Source of the DNA: SZAS-79 sp038329645
GTDB taxonomy: Bacteria > Pseudomonadota > Gammaproteobacteria > Burkholderiales > SG8-39
DNA: 64,000 nucleotides
Direction: 5' to 3'
NCBI GenBank assembly: GCA_038329645.1
Contig: JBBQNG010000001.1
Coordinates: 1 to 64,000 of the forward strand
Shown: one piece after another, positions 43,447 to 52,300 of the stretch
Layout: each line of letters begins with the position of its first letter
How positions within the stretch are numbered: the stretch's first letter is position 1
Notes under the pieces: model-generated
Database searches by the model: none
Seen by the model: only the letters and a program-made list of their open reading frames with translations
What the model was told of the DNA's origin: nothing
Made by a program: the position numbers and the translations under genes

Positions 43447-44568
43447 CTACTTTATCCATAGCCTGAGTGTATCCCAGGCGCGCCCGAAAACGCCCGCGAC
43501 GCCCACCGACTCAAGAGCCAGCACGGGGTACTCGCCCACCGCCTTGCCGTCGAGCGTCACCCGCATGATCCCGATCTTCTGGCCCTGGCTGACCGGCGCC
43601 ACGAGCGGCTGCTGGGCGAGCAGGTCGGCCTTGAGCTTGTCCGCCTGTCCCTTGGGTACGGTGACGTACATGTCGTCCGCAAAGCCGGCCTTGACCTCGC
43701 GGGCCGTGCCCTTCCAGACCTCGATCGATTTCACCGGCTGGGACTTGTCGTACAGCTTCACGCCGTCGAAGAACTGAAATCCCCAGTTGAGCAGCTTTTG
43801 CGACTCCTGGATGCGCGTGCTCTCCGACGTCGACCCCAGCAGGACGGACATCACACGGCGCGGCCCGCGCTTGGACGAAGCGACCAGGCAGTAACCCGCA
43901 GCTTCCGTGTAGCCCGTTTTCATTCCGTCGACCGTGGGGTCGAGCCAGAGCAGGCGGTTGCGGTTCATCTGCGTGATGTTGTTGTAGCGGAATTCCTTCA
44001 TCGAATAGTAAGTCGAGTACTCGGCGGGAAAGTCACGGATCAGCGCCGAGGCCAGCAGGTACATGTCGCGCGCGGAGCTGTAGTGCTGCGGATGAGGCAA
44101 GCCGTTGGAATTCATGAAATTGGAATTCGTCATGCCCAGGCGCTGCGCCTCACGGTTCATCATCTGCGCGAACACGTCCTCCGATCCGCCGATCGCTTCG
44201 GCCAGCGCGATGCACGCGTCGTTGCCCGACTGGACGATCATCCCGCGGATGAGCTCGTCCACGGTCACAGGCTGCTTGAGGTCGATGAACATGCGCGACC
44301 CCGTGGCCCGCCACGCTTTCTCCGACACCGGGACGGTCCTGTCCAGCGTCAGCTTCTTGTCCTTGAGCGCCTGGAACACGAGGTAGGCGGTCATGATCTT
44401 GGTCAGCGACGCCGGCTCGAACCGGTCGTCGGGCTTCTCGCTGGCGAGGATCTGACCGCTCGTTATGTCGGCCACGATGTAGGCCTTGCCGATCACCGCC
44501 GGCGGCGACTGGGCGGGCGCAAGAGAAATCCATGAAGCGAGAAACAGGGTTGCAACGGCGCGCAGCAT
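43447..44568 (-). CDS. dacC: D-alanyl-D-alanine carboxypeptidase (PBP5/6 family)
   Basis: Low-molecular-mass PBP that removes the terminal D-Ala from peptidoglycan pentapeptides. The 373-residue precursor has a signal peptide (first ~19 residues, ending APAQ), SxxK as SLTK (Ser54, Lys57), SxN as SGN (114-116), KTG (217-219), a C-terminal PBP5-C beta domain, and an amphipathic end (GRAWDTLRLWIK) for membrane association. Start at 44568 places the signal peptide correctly. It lies in a run with rlpA and the D-amino-acid transaminase, all cell-wall linked. The dacC/dacA distinction is not certain. Confidence 0.93.
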   Translation of the reverse strand: MLRAVATLFLASWISLAPAQSPPAVIGKAYIVADITSGQILASEKPDDRFEPASLTKIMTAYLVFQALKDKKLTLDRTVPVSEKAWRATGSRMFIDLKQPVTVDELIRGMIVQSGNDACIALAEAIGGSEDVFAQMMNREAQRLGMTNSNFMNSNGLPHPQHYSSARDMYLLASALIRDFPAEYSTYYSMKEFRYNNITQMNRNRLLWLDPTVDGMKTGYTEAAGYCLVASSKRGPRRVMSVLLGSTSESTRIQESQKLLNWGFQFFDGVKLYDKSQPVKSIEVWKGTAREVKAGFADDMYVTVPKGQADKLKADLLAQQPLVAPVSQGQKIGIMRVTLDGKAVGEYPVLALESVGVAGVFGRAWDTLRLWIK

Positions 44569-44633
44569 TGGGACCTTGGATTGGGAAGAGAAAGGATCGC
44601 GGGCAACCGGGGCGGCGCGGCCGCCCCGACGAA

Positions 44634-45539
44634 TCATCTGACCAGGACTACAGGCTGCAGGTTCAACTCGGCACGGATGCGCTCCGCCATCTGGCGCGCG
44701 TCCTCCGGGTTGCGGTAGGGGCCCAGCTGCAGGCGGAAAATCCCGCCCAGCGCGTTCACCTGCATCGGATCGGTGAGCCAGGCAAGTTCCTTGTAGATCT
44801 TTGCCCGGAACAGCTCTGCGTTGTCGCGCACGGAAAAAGCACCGAGCTGGAGGTAAACCCCCCCGGCATCCGCGCTCACCGGAAGGGGTGCCGCCTGCTG
44901 CGCCGGCGCAGGCAGCGGCGCGGCTGGCGTCCGCTGCGCGCGAGCCGACACAACCTGGACGCTCTCGGCCGTCACGCTCTCCACGTCGACCAGCGCGCTG
45001 CCGGCCTGCACGTAACCCAGCTTGTATGCGGCAACGTACGACAGGTCGATCACCCGGTCGGAATGGAAGGGCCCGCGATCGTTGACGCGCACCACGACAG
45101 TCCTGCCGTTGGCCACGTTGGTTACGCGCACATAGCTTGGGATGGGCAGGATCGGATGGGCCGCGGTCATCGCATACATGTCGTAGGTCTCGCCGCTCGA
45201 GGTCTTTTGCCCGTGATAACGCCGGCCGTACCAGCTGGCGACGCCGCGCTCCCTGAAGTCGCTGCCTGCCCGTACCGGCACATAGTCCTTCCCGAAGACC
45301 TGGTACGGATTGTTGGCGAAACGGTGCAGGCGCTCGGCCCTGGGCTGGGCGTCGGGAATCCGGTCCAGGTCAGGCGGGTTTTCGCCGGGGCCGTCGTCCT
45401 TGTAATAGCCCCCGCCCTTGATCGGCGTGCGCGCCGTGGCCTGCGAAGGTTCGGAAGCGCTGCGCGGCGGGGCCGACGAGCACGCCGCCAGCATCACGGA
45501 AACGCAAACCGAAAACAGGACGGGGAGTACGCGCGACAT
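44634..45539 (-). CDS. rlpA: RlpA-like lipoprotein, septal-ring lytic transglycosylase
   Basis: Outer-membrane lipoprotein acting on naked glycan strands at the septum. The 301-residue precursor has a signal peptide with the lipobox LAAC (Cys20), a double-psi beta-barrel domain (GVASWYGRRYHGQKTSSGE, YDMYAMTAAHP, VVVRVNDRGPFHSDRVIDLS), a Pro/Ala/Gln-rich linker, and a C-terminal SPOR domain (YLQLGAFSVRDNAELFRAKI to RAELNLQPVVLVR). The catalytic Asp in VNDRGPF is kept. It lies two bases after pyrC' and 65 bases before dacC. Confidence 0.94.
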   Translation of the reverse strand: MSRVLPVLFSVCVSVMLAACSSAPPRSASEPSQATARTPIKGGGYYKDDGPGENPPDLDRIPDAQPRAERLHRFANNPYQVFGKDYVPVRAGSDFRERGVASWYGRRYHGQKTSSGETYDMYAMTAAHPILPIPSYVRVTNVANGRTVVVRVNDRGPFHSDRVIDLSYVAAYKLGYVQAGSALVDVESVTAESVQVVSARAQRTPAAPLPAPAQQAAPLPVSADAGGVYLQLGAFSVRDNAELFRAKIYKELAWLTDPMQVNALGGIFRLQLGPYRNPEDARQMAERIRAELNLQPVVLVR

Positions 45540-45541
45540 CG

Positions 45542-46825
45542 CTACTTTGGCAAATTGCTATAGACAACGTTCCCGTCCACCAGCGTATAACGTACGCGCC
45601 CGGTGAGCTCGTAGCCCATGAACGGCGTGTTCTTCCCCTGGCTCTTCAACGCAGCCGGGACGATGTGGAAGGGCGCGGCGGCGTCGAACAACGCGAGGTC
45701 GGCGGGCGCCCCCACCTCAATGCGGCCGGATTTGACCCCGAGCACGCGCGCCGCATCGCTGGTGACCTTGGCAAGAGCTTTCGCCAGCGGTATCTTCGCC
45801 TCCGCCGCCCACTTAAGGGTCAGCGGCAACAGCAGCTCGAGCCCGGTGGCGCCGACTTCGGATTCGCTGAACGGCATCTGCTTCGCGTCCTCGTCCACGG
45901 GCGTATGGTCCGAGCAGATCAGGTCGATGGTGCCGTCAGCCAGGCCCGCACGCAGCGCATCGCGATCGCGCAGGCTGCGAAGCGGCGGCACCAGGTGGCA
46001 GTGCGCATCGAAATAGCCCAAATCCATTTCCGACAGGTGCACGTGGTGGATACCTACGTCGCAAGTGACCGGCAGCTTCTCGGCCTTGGCCCTGCGGATC
46101 ATCTCCACTGCGCCTGCGGTCGAAATGCGGCACACATGCAGGCGCGTGCCGGTTGCGCGCACGAGCTCCAACAACCTGCCCAGCGCGATCGTCTCGGCCA
46201 TCGCGGGGATCCCGGGCAGGCCCAGGCGGGTGGCGACTTCGCCGTCGTGCGCCACGCCGTCCCTGGCAAGGGAAAGATCCTCGGCGCGCAGCCATACGGC
46301 GAACCCGAAGGTACCGGCGTACTGCAGGGCGCGCCAAAGGACCTGCGTATCGTCGAGAGGGACATTCGCCTGCGAAAAGGCCACGCAGCCGGATTCGGCG
46401 AGCTCCGCCATCTCGGTCAGGCGCTCGCCGGCCAGCTTTACCGTCAGCGCCCCGATCGGGTAAAGGCGAGCGTGCGAGAGCGAGCGTGCGCGCCGGCGCA
46501 GCATGTCGACCAGGCCCGGCTCATCCAGTGGCGGGTCGGTGTCCGGCGGGCAGGCCACGCTCGTGACCCCGCCGGCGATGGCTGCCTCCATCTCCGATTC
46601 CAACGTAGCTTTGTACTCGAACCCCGGCTCGCGAAGGCGTGCACAGATATCCACCAGGCCCGGTGCGACGACGAGCCCTTTCGCGTCGATGACCTTGTCG
46701 GCCTTGGCGTCCTTCGCGGCAGCATCGAGCGATGCGATGCGCTCGCCGTCGATGAGCACGTCGCCGATCGCGTCCCTTCCGCTCGCCGGGTCGATCACGC
46801 GACCTCCTTTGATGAGCACGCGCAT
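45542..46825 (-). CDS. pyrC': Dihydroorotase-like PyrC', probably catalytically inactive
   Basis: A 427-residue dihydroorotase homologue adjacent to pyrB. Active enzymes have D-x-H-x-H before LREPG; here the sequence is GLVDICARLREPG, so both metal-binding histidines (positions 61 and 63) are Cys and Arg. The later Asp in ICSDHTPVDED is retained. In Pseudomonas and relatives such PyrC' proteins are non-catalytic partners needed for assembly of the aspartate transcarbamoylase dodecamer. I infer the same role; a separate active pyrC should be elsewhere. The ATG overlaps the pyrB stop by one base. Confidence 0.92.
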   Translation of the reverse strand: MRVLIKGGRVIDPASGRDAIGDVLIDGERIASLDAAAKDAKADKVIDAKGLVVAPGLVDICARLREPGFEYKATLESEMEAAIAGGVTSVACPPDTDPPLDEPGLVDMLRRRARSLSHARLYPIGALTVKLAGERLTEMAELAESGCVAFSQANVPLDDTQVLWRALQYAGTFGFAVWLRAEDLSLARDGVAHDGEVATRLGLPGIPAMAETIALGRLLELVRATGTRLHVCRISTAGAVEMIRRAKAEKLPVTCDVGIHHVHLSEMDLGYFDAHCHLVPPLRSLRDRDALRAGLADGTIDLICSDHTPVDEDAKQMPFSESEVGATGLELLLPLTLKWAAEAKIPLAKALAKVTSDAARVLGVKSGRIEVGAPADLALFDAAAPFHIVPAALKSQGKNTPFMGYELTGRVRYTLVDGNVVYSNLPK

Positions 46826-47772
46826 CAGTTCCCCGCGATGATGCTCATGACCGCCATGCGCACGGCTATCCCGAAGGTGACCTGCGGCAGGATCACGGAG
46901 TGCGGGCCGTCGGCGACCGAGGAGTCGATCTCCACGCCGCGGTTCATCGGCCCGGGATGCATGACGATCGCATCGGGCCTGGCGAGGGCCAGCTTTTCGG
47001 CGCTCAGACCGTAGTGCTTGTTGAATTCCTGCGCGCTCGGCAGCAAGGCACCGCGCATGCGCTCGTTCTGCAGGCGCAGCATGACGACGACATCCGCGCC
47101 GGCGAGGCCCTTCTTCATGTCGTGGAAGACCTTCACGCCGAGACTTTCCACACCCATGGGCAACAGCGTCTGCGGCGCTATCACCCTCACTTCCGGCGCG
47201 CCCAGGGTCGTCAGGCCATGGATGAGCGAGCGCGCGACGCGCGAGTGGAGGATGTCGCCGACGATCGCCACCGTGAGCTGGGTGAAATCCTTCTTGTAGT
47301 GGCGGATCGTGTAAAGGTCGAGCAGGCCCTGCGTCGGATGCGCGTGCCTGCCGTCGCCTGCGTTTACCACGTGCTCGTGCGGCTTCACGTTGCGCGCAAT
47401 CAGGTAGGGCGCCCCCGAGGCCACATGGCGGACGATGAAAATGTCGGCCTGCATCGCCGAAAGGTTGGCCACCGTGTCGAGGAGCGACTCCCCCTTGGTC
47501 TGCGAGGAGGCCGCGATGTTGAGGTTGATGACGTCCGCGGAGAGCCGCTTGGCGGCGATCTCGAATGTCGTCCGCGTCCGGGTCGACGCTTCGAAGAACA
47601 GGTTGAAAACGCTCTTGCCGCGCAGGATCGGGACTTTCTTCACTTCGCGCTCGGTTACGCCGACGAACGAATCGGCGGTGTCGAGGATCTGGTCGAGCAC
47701 GGCGCGCGGCAGTCCCTCGATGGAAAGCAGGTGCTGCAGCTCGCCCGCGGCATTGAGCTGAGGGTTATGCAT
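46825..47772 (-). CDS. pyrB: Aspartate carbamoyltransferase catalytic subunit
   Basis: Makes carbamoyl-aspartate in pyrimidine synthesis. The 315-residue chain has the carbamoyl-phosphate site FFEASTRTRTTFEIAA, the SSQTKGESLLDT loop, HPTQGLLDLY, LRLQNERM, and the C-terminal HPGPMNRGVEIDSSV. It is the short chain paired with PyrC' rather than PyrI. The ATG at 47772 overlaps pyrR by eight bases; an upstream in-frame start at 47805 would overlap more. Confidence 0.96.
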   Translation of the reverse strand: MHNPQLNAAGELQHLLSIEGLPRAVLDQILDTADSFVGVTEREVKKVPILRGKSVFNLFFEASTRTRTTFEIAAKRLSADVINLNIAASSQTKGESLLDTVANLSAMQADIFIVRHVASGAPYLIARNVKPHEHVVNAGDGRHAHPTQGLLDLYTIRHYKKDFTQLTVAIVGDILHSRVARSLIHGLTTLGAPEVRVIAPQTLLPMGVESLGVKVFHDMKKGLAGADVVVMLRLQNERMRGALLPSAQEFNKHYGLSAEKLALARPDAIVMHPGPMNRGVEIDSSVADGPHSVILPQVTFGIAVRMAVMSIIAGN

Positions 47773-48256
47773 CCTCGATCTCCAGCCTGAGGCGGCCGCC
47801 GTCATCGCGCTTCATGCGCAGGCGGCGGCCTTCGGGCACTTCGACCTTGGTGCCGCAGAACTGCGCACTGATCGGCAGCTGCCGGCCGCCGCGGTCGGCG
47901 AGCACTACCAGCGAGATGCTCGCCGGGCGTCCATAGTCGAACAGCTCGTTCATTGCGGCGCGCACGGTGCGGCCGGTGTAGAGGATGTCATCCACCAGCA
48001 GCAGGTCGCGCCCTTCGACCTCGAACCCGATGCGCGTGCGCTTGGGATCGTGGTGCAGGCCCTGCTTGTGGTAGTCGTCGCGGTAGAACGCGATATCCAT
48101 GAGGCCCAGCGGCGTGGACAACCCGAGACGCGGATGCAGCTTCTCGGCCAGCCACGCCCCGCCCGTGTAAAGCCCGATCATGGCCGTAGTGGGTTTCACG
48201 AGCGGCTTGAGCTCAGCGACCAGCTTTGCGCAGAGGGCTTCGGCGTCAGGCAGCAT
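47765..48256 (-). CDS. pyrR: PyrR bifunctional regulator/uracil phosphoribosyltransferase
   Basis: A 163-residue type I phosphoribosyltransferase; the PRPP loop is LLLVDDILYTGRTVRAAM, with LMDIAFYRDDYHKQG before it and VLADRGGRQLPISAQFCG after it. In Firmicutes PyrR attenuates the pyr operon through mRNA binding; in proteobacteria this regulation is not well established and it may act in uracil salvage. It overlaps ruvX by 11 bases and pyrB by eight. No attenuator-like structure is visible upstream because the gene is inside an operon. Confidence 0.94.
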   Translation of the reverse strand: MLPDAEALCAKLVAELKPLVKPTTAMIGLYTGGAWLAEKLHPRLGLSTPLGLMDIAFYRDDYHKQGLHHDPKRTRIGFEVEGRDLLLVDDILYTGRTVRAAMNELFDYGRPASISLVVLADRGGRQLPISAQFCGTKVEVPEGRRLRMKRDDGGRLRLEIEDA

Positions 48257-48671
48257 GGTCGTGGAAGTATTGCTGCAGGATCAGCTGCGCGGCGGCCGAG
48301 TCGTTGTGCTTTTCCCGCGCTGCCCGGCTTGCGCCCGCATCGCGCAATCCCGCATCGGCATCGACGGACGTGTAGCGCTCATCGACGAGCGTGACCGGCA
48401 GGCCGAAACGGCCCTCGAGTTGCCGCGCGAACCGTTGCGCGCGACGGGTGAGGTCGTGGGGCGTGCCGTCGGTCGACAGCGGCAGCCCGACGACGAGCTG
48501 CTGCGGCTGCCATTCGCCGATCACTTTGGCGATCGCGGCAAAGCGCGGTTCGGTTTCCTCGGCCGCGATTTCCCCCAGCGGATGGGCCAGGCCGATGAGG
48601 GACTCTCCCACGGCCACGCCGATGCGCTTGGTGCCGAAATCGAATGCGAGTACGGTGCCTGCGCCTGCCAT
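48246..48671 (-). CDS. ruvX: Putative Holliday-junction resolvase RuvX (YqgF)
   Basis: RNase H-fold nuclease; in E. coli YqgF is needed for 16S rRNA 5' end maturation. The 141-residue protein has GTVLAFDFGTKRIGVAVGES with the first catalytic Asp, VVGLPLSTDGTP, and TLVDERYTSVDAD with later acids, plus EKHNDSAAAQLILQQY near the end. I favour the ATG at 48671 with TGAGGCGG just upstream; another ATG five codons upstream (48686) overlaps yqgE by eight bases. yqgE-ruvX-pyrR-pyrB order is standard. Confidence 0.94.
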   Translation of the reverse strand: MAGAGTVLAFDFGTKRIGVAVGESLIGLAHPLGEIAAEETEPRFAAIAKVIGEWQPQQLVVGLPLSTDGTPHDLTRRAQRFARQLEGRFGLPVTLVDERYTSVDADAGLRDAGASRAAREKHNDSAAAQLILQQYFHDHAA

Positions 48672-48678
48672 TACCGCC

Positions 48679-49242
48679 TCAGGCATGACCCGCGTCTTCC
48701 GAGAGGCTGGCAAGGTCGATGCCCAGCAGGCCGAGCGCGGCCGGCAGGCGCTCGTCGGCCGGGGTGTCGAAAAGGATCCTGTCGCCTTCGGCCTCGACCG
48801 AGAGCCAGGCGTTCTGCCCGAGCTCGTGCTCGAGCTGGCCCGCCGACCAGCCCGCATACCCCAGCGTAACGAGCAGGCGCTTGGGCCCTTCGCCACGGCC
48901 GACCGCCTCGAGGATGTCCTTCGAGGTGGTGAGGCCGACCGCGTCGCGCACCTTGAGCGTGGCCTGCCAGCTCCCGGTGGGCTCGTGCAGCACGAACCCG
49001 CGGTCGGTCTGCACCGGGCCGCCGAAATAGATCGGCGCATCGCCGATGCCGTTGTCGCCGATCGGCAAGGAGAGCCGGTCGAACAGCGAACGCAGGGTCA
49101 TGTCGATCGGGCGGTTCACCACCACGCCCAGAGCCCCCTGGTCGTTGTGCTCGCAGATATAGGTCAGGGTCCGGGTGAAATACGGATCGGCCATGGCCGG
49201 CATGGCGATCAGGAAGTGATGGGTCAGATTGATCGAGGACAT
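48679..49242 (-). CDS. yqgE: YqgE/AlgH family protein
   Basis: A 187-residue UPF0301 protein; function unclear despite the old AlgH name. Seen: LTHHFLIAMPAMADPYFTRT, YICEHNDQGALGVVVNRPI, YFGGPVQTDRGFVLH, LGYAGWSAGQLEHELGQNAW, all typical. It is the first gene of the yqgE-ruvX-pyrR-pyrB-pyrC' run and lies 66 bases after pilL on the same strand, with hairpins in between. Confidence 0.93.
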   Translation of the reverse strand: MSSINLTHHFLIAMPAMADPYFTRTLTYICEHNDQGALGVVVNRPIDMTLRSLFDRLSLPIGDNGIGDAPIYFGGPVQTDRGFVLHEPTGSWQATLKVRDAVGLTTSKDILEAVGRGEGPKRLLVTLGYAGWSAGQLEHELGQNAWLSVEAEGDRILFDTPADERLPAALGLLGIDLASLSEDAGHA

Positions 49243-49259
49243 GTGATCGGTTTCATGCG

Positions 49260-49295
49260 GCGGGTATTTTACCCGCTCCGGCAGCCGCGTGGCTG
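49260..49295 (-). terminator. Two small hairpins between pilL and yqgE
   Basis: GCGGGTA/TACCCGC (49260-49266 with 49270-49276, three-base loop) and CAGCC/GGCTG (49282-49286 with 49291-49295, four-base loop). On the minus strand they lie just after the pilL stop, where the chemosensory operon should end. No long T-run follows, so termination efficiency is uncertain. Confidence 0.35.
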
Positions 49296-49308
49296 GCGCC
49301 CCGAAATG

Positions 49309-52300
49309 TCAGCTGCCGGCGATGAATCCCGCGATATGGCGCAGCAGCTCGTCCTCTTGGTAGGGCTTGCCGAGGAACACGTTGACGCCCAGGCTCAGGG
49401 CGTAGTTGCGGTGCTTCTCCGCTGTGCGCGAGGTGATCATGATGATCGGCACGTTCTTGAACCGGGCATCGGCGCGCACGTTCCGGGTCAGGTCGAACCC
49501 GTCCATGCGCGGCATCTCGACGTCAACGAGCATCACATCGGGTACCGCCTCGGCCAGAAGCTCCAGAGCCTCCACACCGTCGCGCGCGGTAAACACGCGA
49601 TAGCCTTCCCGGGCCAGCAGACGGCCGGTGATCTTGCGCACGGTGAGCGAATCGTCGACCACCATGATGCGCGGCTGCGCCGGTACCGCTGGCACCTGCA
49701 CGTGCGGGCTGGTGACCACCTCTCGCGCGGAGACCGGACGTGCCGCCAGCGGCACCGGGTTGAGGATCATCACGATCTCGCCCGTGCCGAGGACGGTGGC
49801 CCCTGCAATGCCCGGCACCCGCGCCAGCTGCGGGCCGATGTGCTTCACGACCACTTCCTGATTGCCCAGCATGTCGTCGACTTCGATCGCGACCGCTTCG
49901 ACGCCGCTGCGTACGAGCAGCACCGGGGTGAAGCGGCGCGGTTCGAGAGGCAACGCCGTGCCGGGTTCATCGAGCAGGGTGGGCAGGTGATAGAGCGGGT
50001 AACGCCGCCCGGCCCACTCGATGGCGCCCGCCTGCTTGGCGCGCACCAGCAGCTCCTGGCGCATTTGCTGCACCTGCTCAACCATTACGGAGGGTAGAGC
50101 GTACGTGCGGCTGCCGACTTTCACGAGCACGGCCTGGATGACGGCTGTCGTCAGCGGCAGGCGAATGGTGAAGCGTGTGCCGAGCGCCGGCGTGAACGCG
50201 AGCTCGATCCGCCCGCCCAACCCGCTCACTTCGCTCATTACAACGTCCAGGCCCACTCCTCGCCCCGCAAGCTCCGTCACCGATTCCGCAGTCGACAGGC
50301 CAGGGGCGAAGACCAGCTCGGCAAGCTGCTGGTCCGAGCGCGTCTCGTCCGCGCCGAGCAAGCCCTGAGCGATGGCCTTGGCACGGATGCGCGCGAGGTC
50401 GAGGCCGGCACCGTCGTCGGCGAGGACCAGCGTGACCTCGTTGCCCTCCTGGCGCACTTCGAGCGAAATCTCGCCCATCGCCGGCTTGCCTTGCGCCACC
50501 CGCATCTCAGGATTCTCGATGCCATGGGCGATCGAATTACGCAGCAAATGTTCCAGCGGCCCCGTGATGCGCTCGAGCGCCGAACGGTCGAGCTCTACGT
50601 TGACGCCACGGATATCCAGGTTCGCGCGCTTGCCGAGCTCCTTGGAGGCCTGCCGCACGATGCGGTGAAGGCGTTCGACGATCGAGCCGATCGGGACCAT
50701 GCGGATGCGCATCAGGTCCTGCTGCAGCTCCCGGTTGAGGCGTGCCTGGGCAGCTAGCGCGGAATCGGTGTCGTCGGCCACCTTGTTGAGCGTCTGCTGC
50801 ACCGTCGAGACGTCGTTGACGCTCTCGGCCATCATGCGCGTGAGTTCCTGGAAGCGCGTGAAGCGGTCGAATTCGAGCGGATCGAACTGGCGGTCCTTTT
50901 CCTGTGTCGCGTGCATGCGGGAGGCGAGCTGCGACTCGGCGGCGATCTCGATTTCGCGCAGCTCCCGCCGCAGCCGCGCCACGTTCTCGGTGAGCTCCAC
51001 CAGCGCCGTTTTCAGGCCATGCATTTCCGTTTCGACCCGCGAGCGCGCGATGGCGATTTCGCCGGCTTCGTTGACCAGCTTTTCCAGCACATCGGCGCGC
51101 ACGCGCATCATCGCGTGGACTTTCGCCTCCTCGCGCGGAAGGACCGGTTCGACCGGCGGCGCGGCGGCGGAGGCGACCGGCGTTGCGGGCCGCACGGAAG
51201 GGGCGGTTTCCTCCTGCGGCTGCTGCACCCTTTCGAGCAGCAATCCCATGCGATCGTACGAAGTCTCGAGGTCGTCGAAAAACTGGCCCGGCGTGAGGTT
51301 AAGGGCGATCGCGTTTTCGACGCGGGTCTCCATGTTGTGGGTGAGCTCGCCCAATCCCATGACGCCGGCCATCCGCGCGCTGCCTTTGAGCGTGTGGAGG
51401 GCGCGCTGGAGCGCGCGTGCCGCTTCGAACCCGGTGGGTTCGGCGCGCCAGGTGCGCAGCAGCTCCCCGATATGTGGAACCAGCTCGCCGGCCTCCTCGA
51501 GGAATATCGGCAGGAGCTGGTGATCGATCTCGTCCTCGAGCCGCCGCTGGCGGCGCTCTTCCGGCTCGTCGCCGGCCAGCGCTTCCTCCAACGAGCTCGC
51601 GGCTCTGGGCTCAGCTGCCGTTGGCGTGGCTTCCTCGTCGTCCGGAGCCGCGAGCCTGGCGGCTTCTCCCGTGATCGCACCCAGACGCGCGATCAGCTTG
51701 GTCGCCGCGCCGGGCACGGCTCGCTCGAGGACCCCTTCGTACATCATCTTCAGCGCCTGCACGCTGTCGTGCGCGAGCGAGAGTTCCTCGGGTGCGATGC
51801 CGGTGGCGCGGTTCTTGAGGCGCAACAGGGCGCCCTCGAAAGCCCCGCCCAGGTCGTGCATCGCGTTCACTTGCACCGTGCCGCAGATGCCGGCAAGCGT
51901 GTGCGCCGCTCGCACCAGCTCCTCGCGAACGCCGACCGTCCGGCCTGCGGCCGCCTGCGCGATCTCCCTTTCGAGAGTCTCGAGATGCTGGCGGGCTTCG
52001 TTCGCGAACACGGTGAAAAGCGAAGCTGAAATGACCAGCCCACCGATCCTTACCGTGTCCTCGGCAGCGATGCTTTCCGCGGGCAACACGTCCTGCAGGG
52101 GCGCCTTTGGCGCGGGGACCGGTGGTGTCACGGGTACGGGCGCCAACAGCGGCGCCTCGCTGCGGCGTACCGCGTCGGCCCGGTCGATGATCGGCTGGGG
52201 ATCCGGCTGCGGCTCTCCCGCCTGCAGGCGGGAGACCCATTGCGCGAACGCGCCGTGCGCAAATTCGACGAGCTCGTGCAGGCTCGCGTTCGCCGCGCGT

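Noticed and set aside
47765..48256. PyrR-controlled attenuator before the pyr genes
   Set aside because: pyrR, pyrB and pyrC' are overlapping within an operon and no leader with competing hairpins is present upstream of pyrR.
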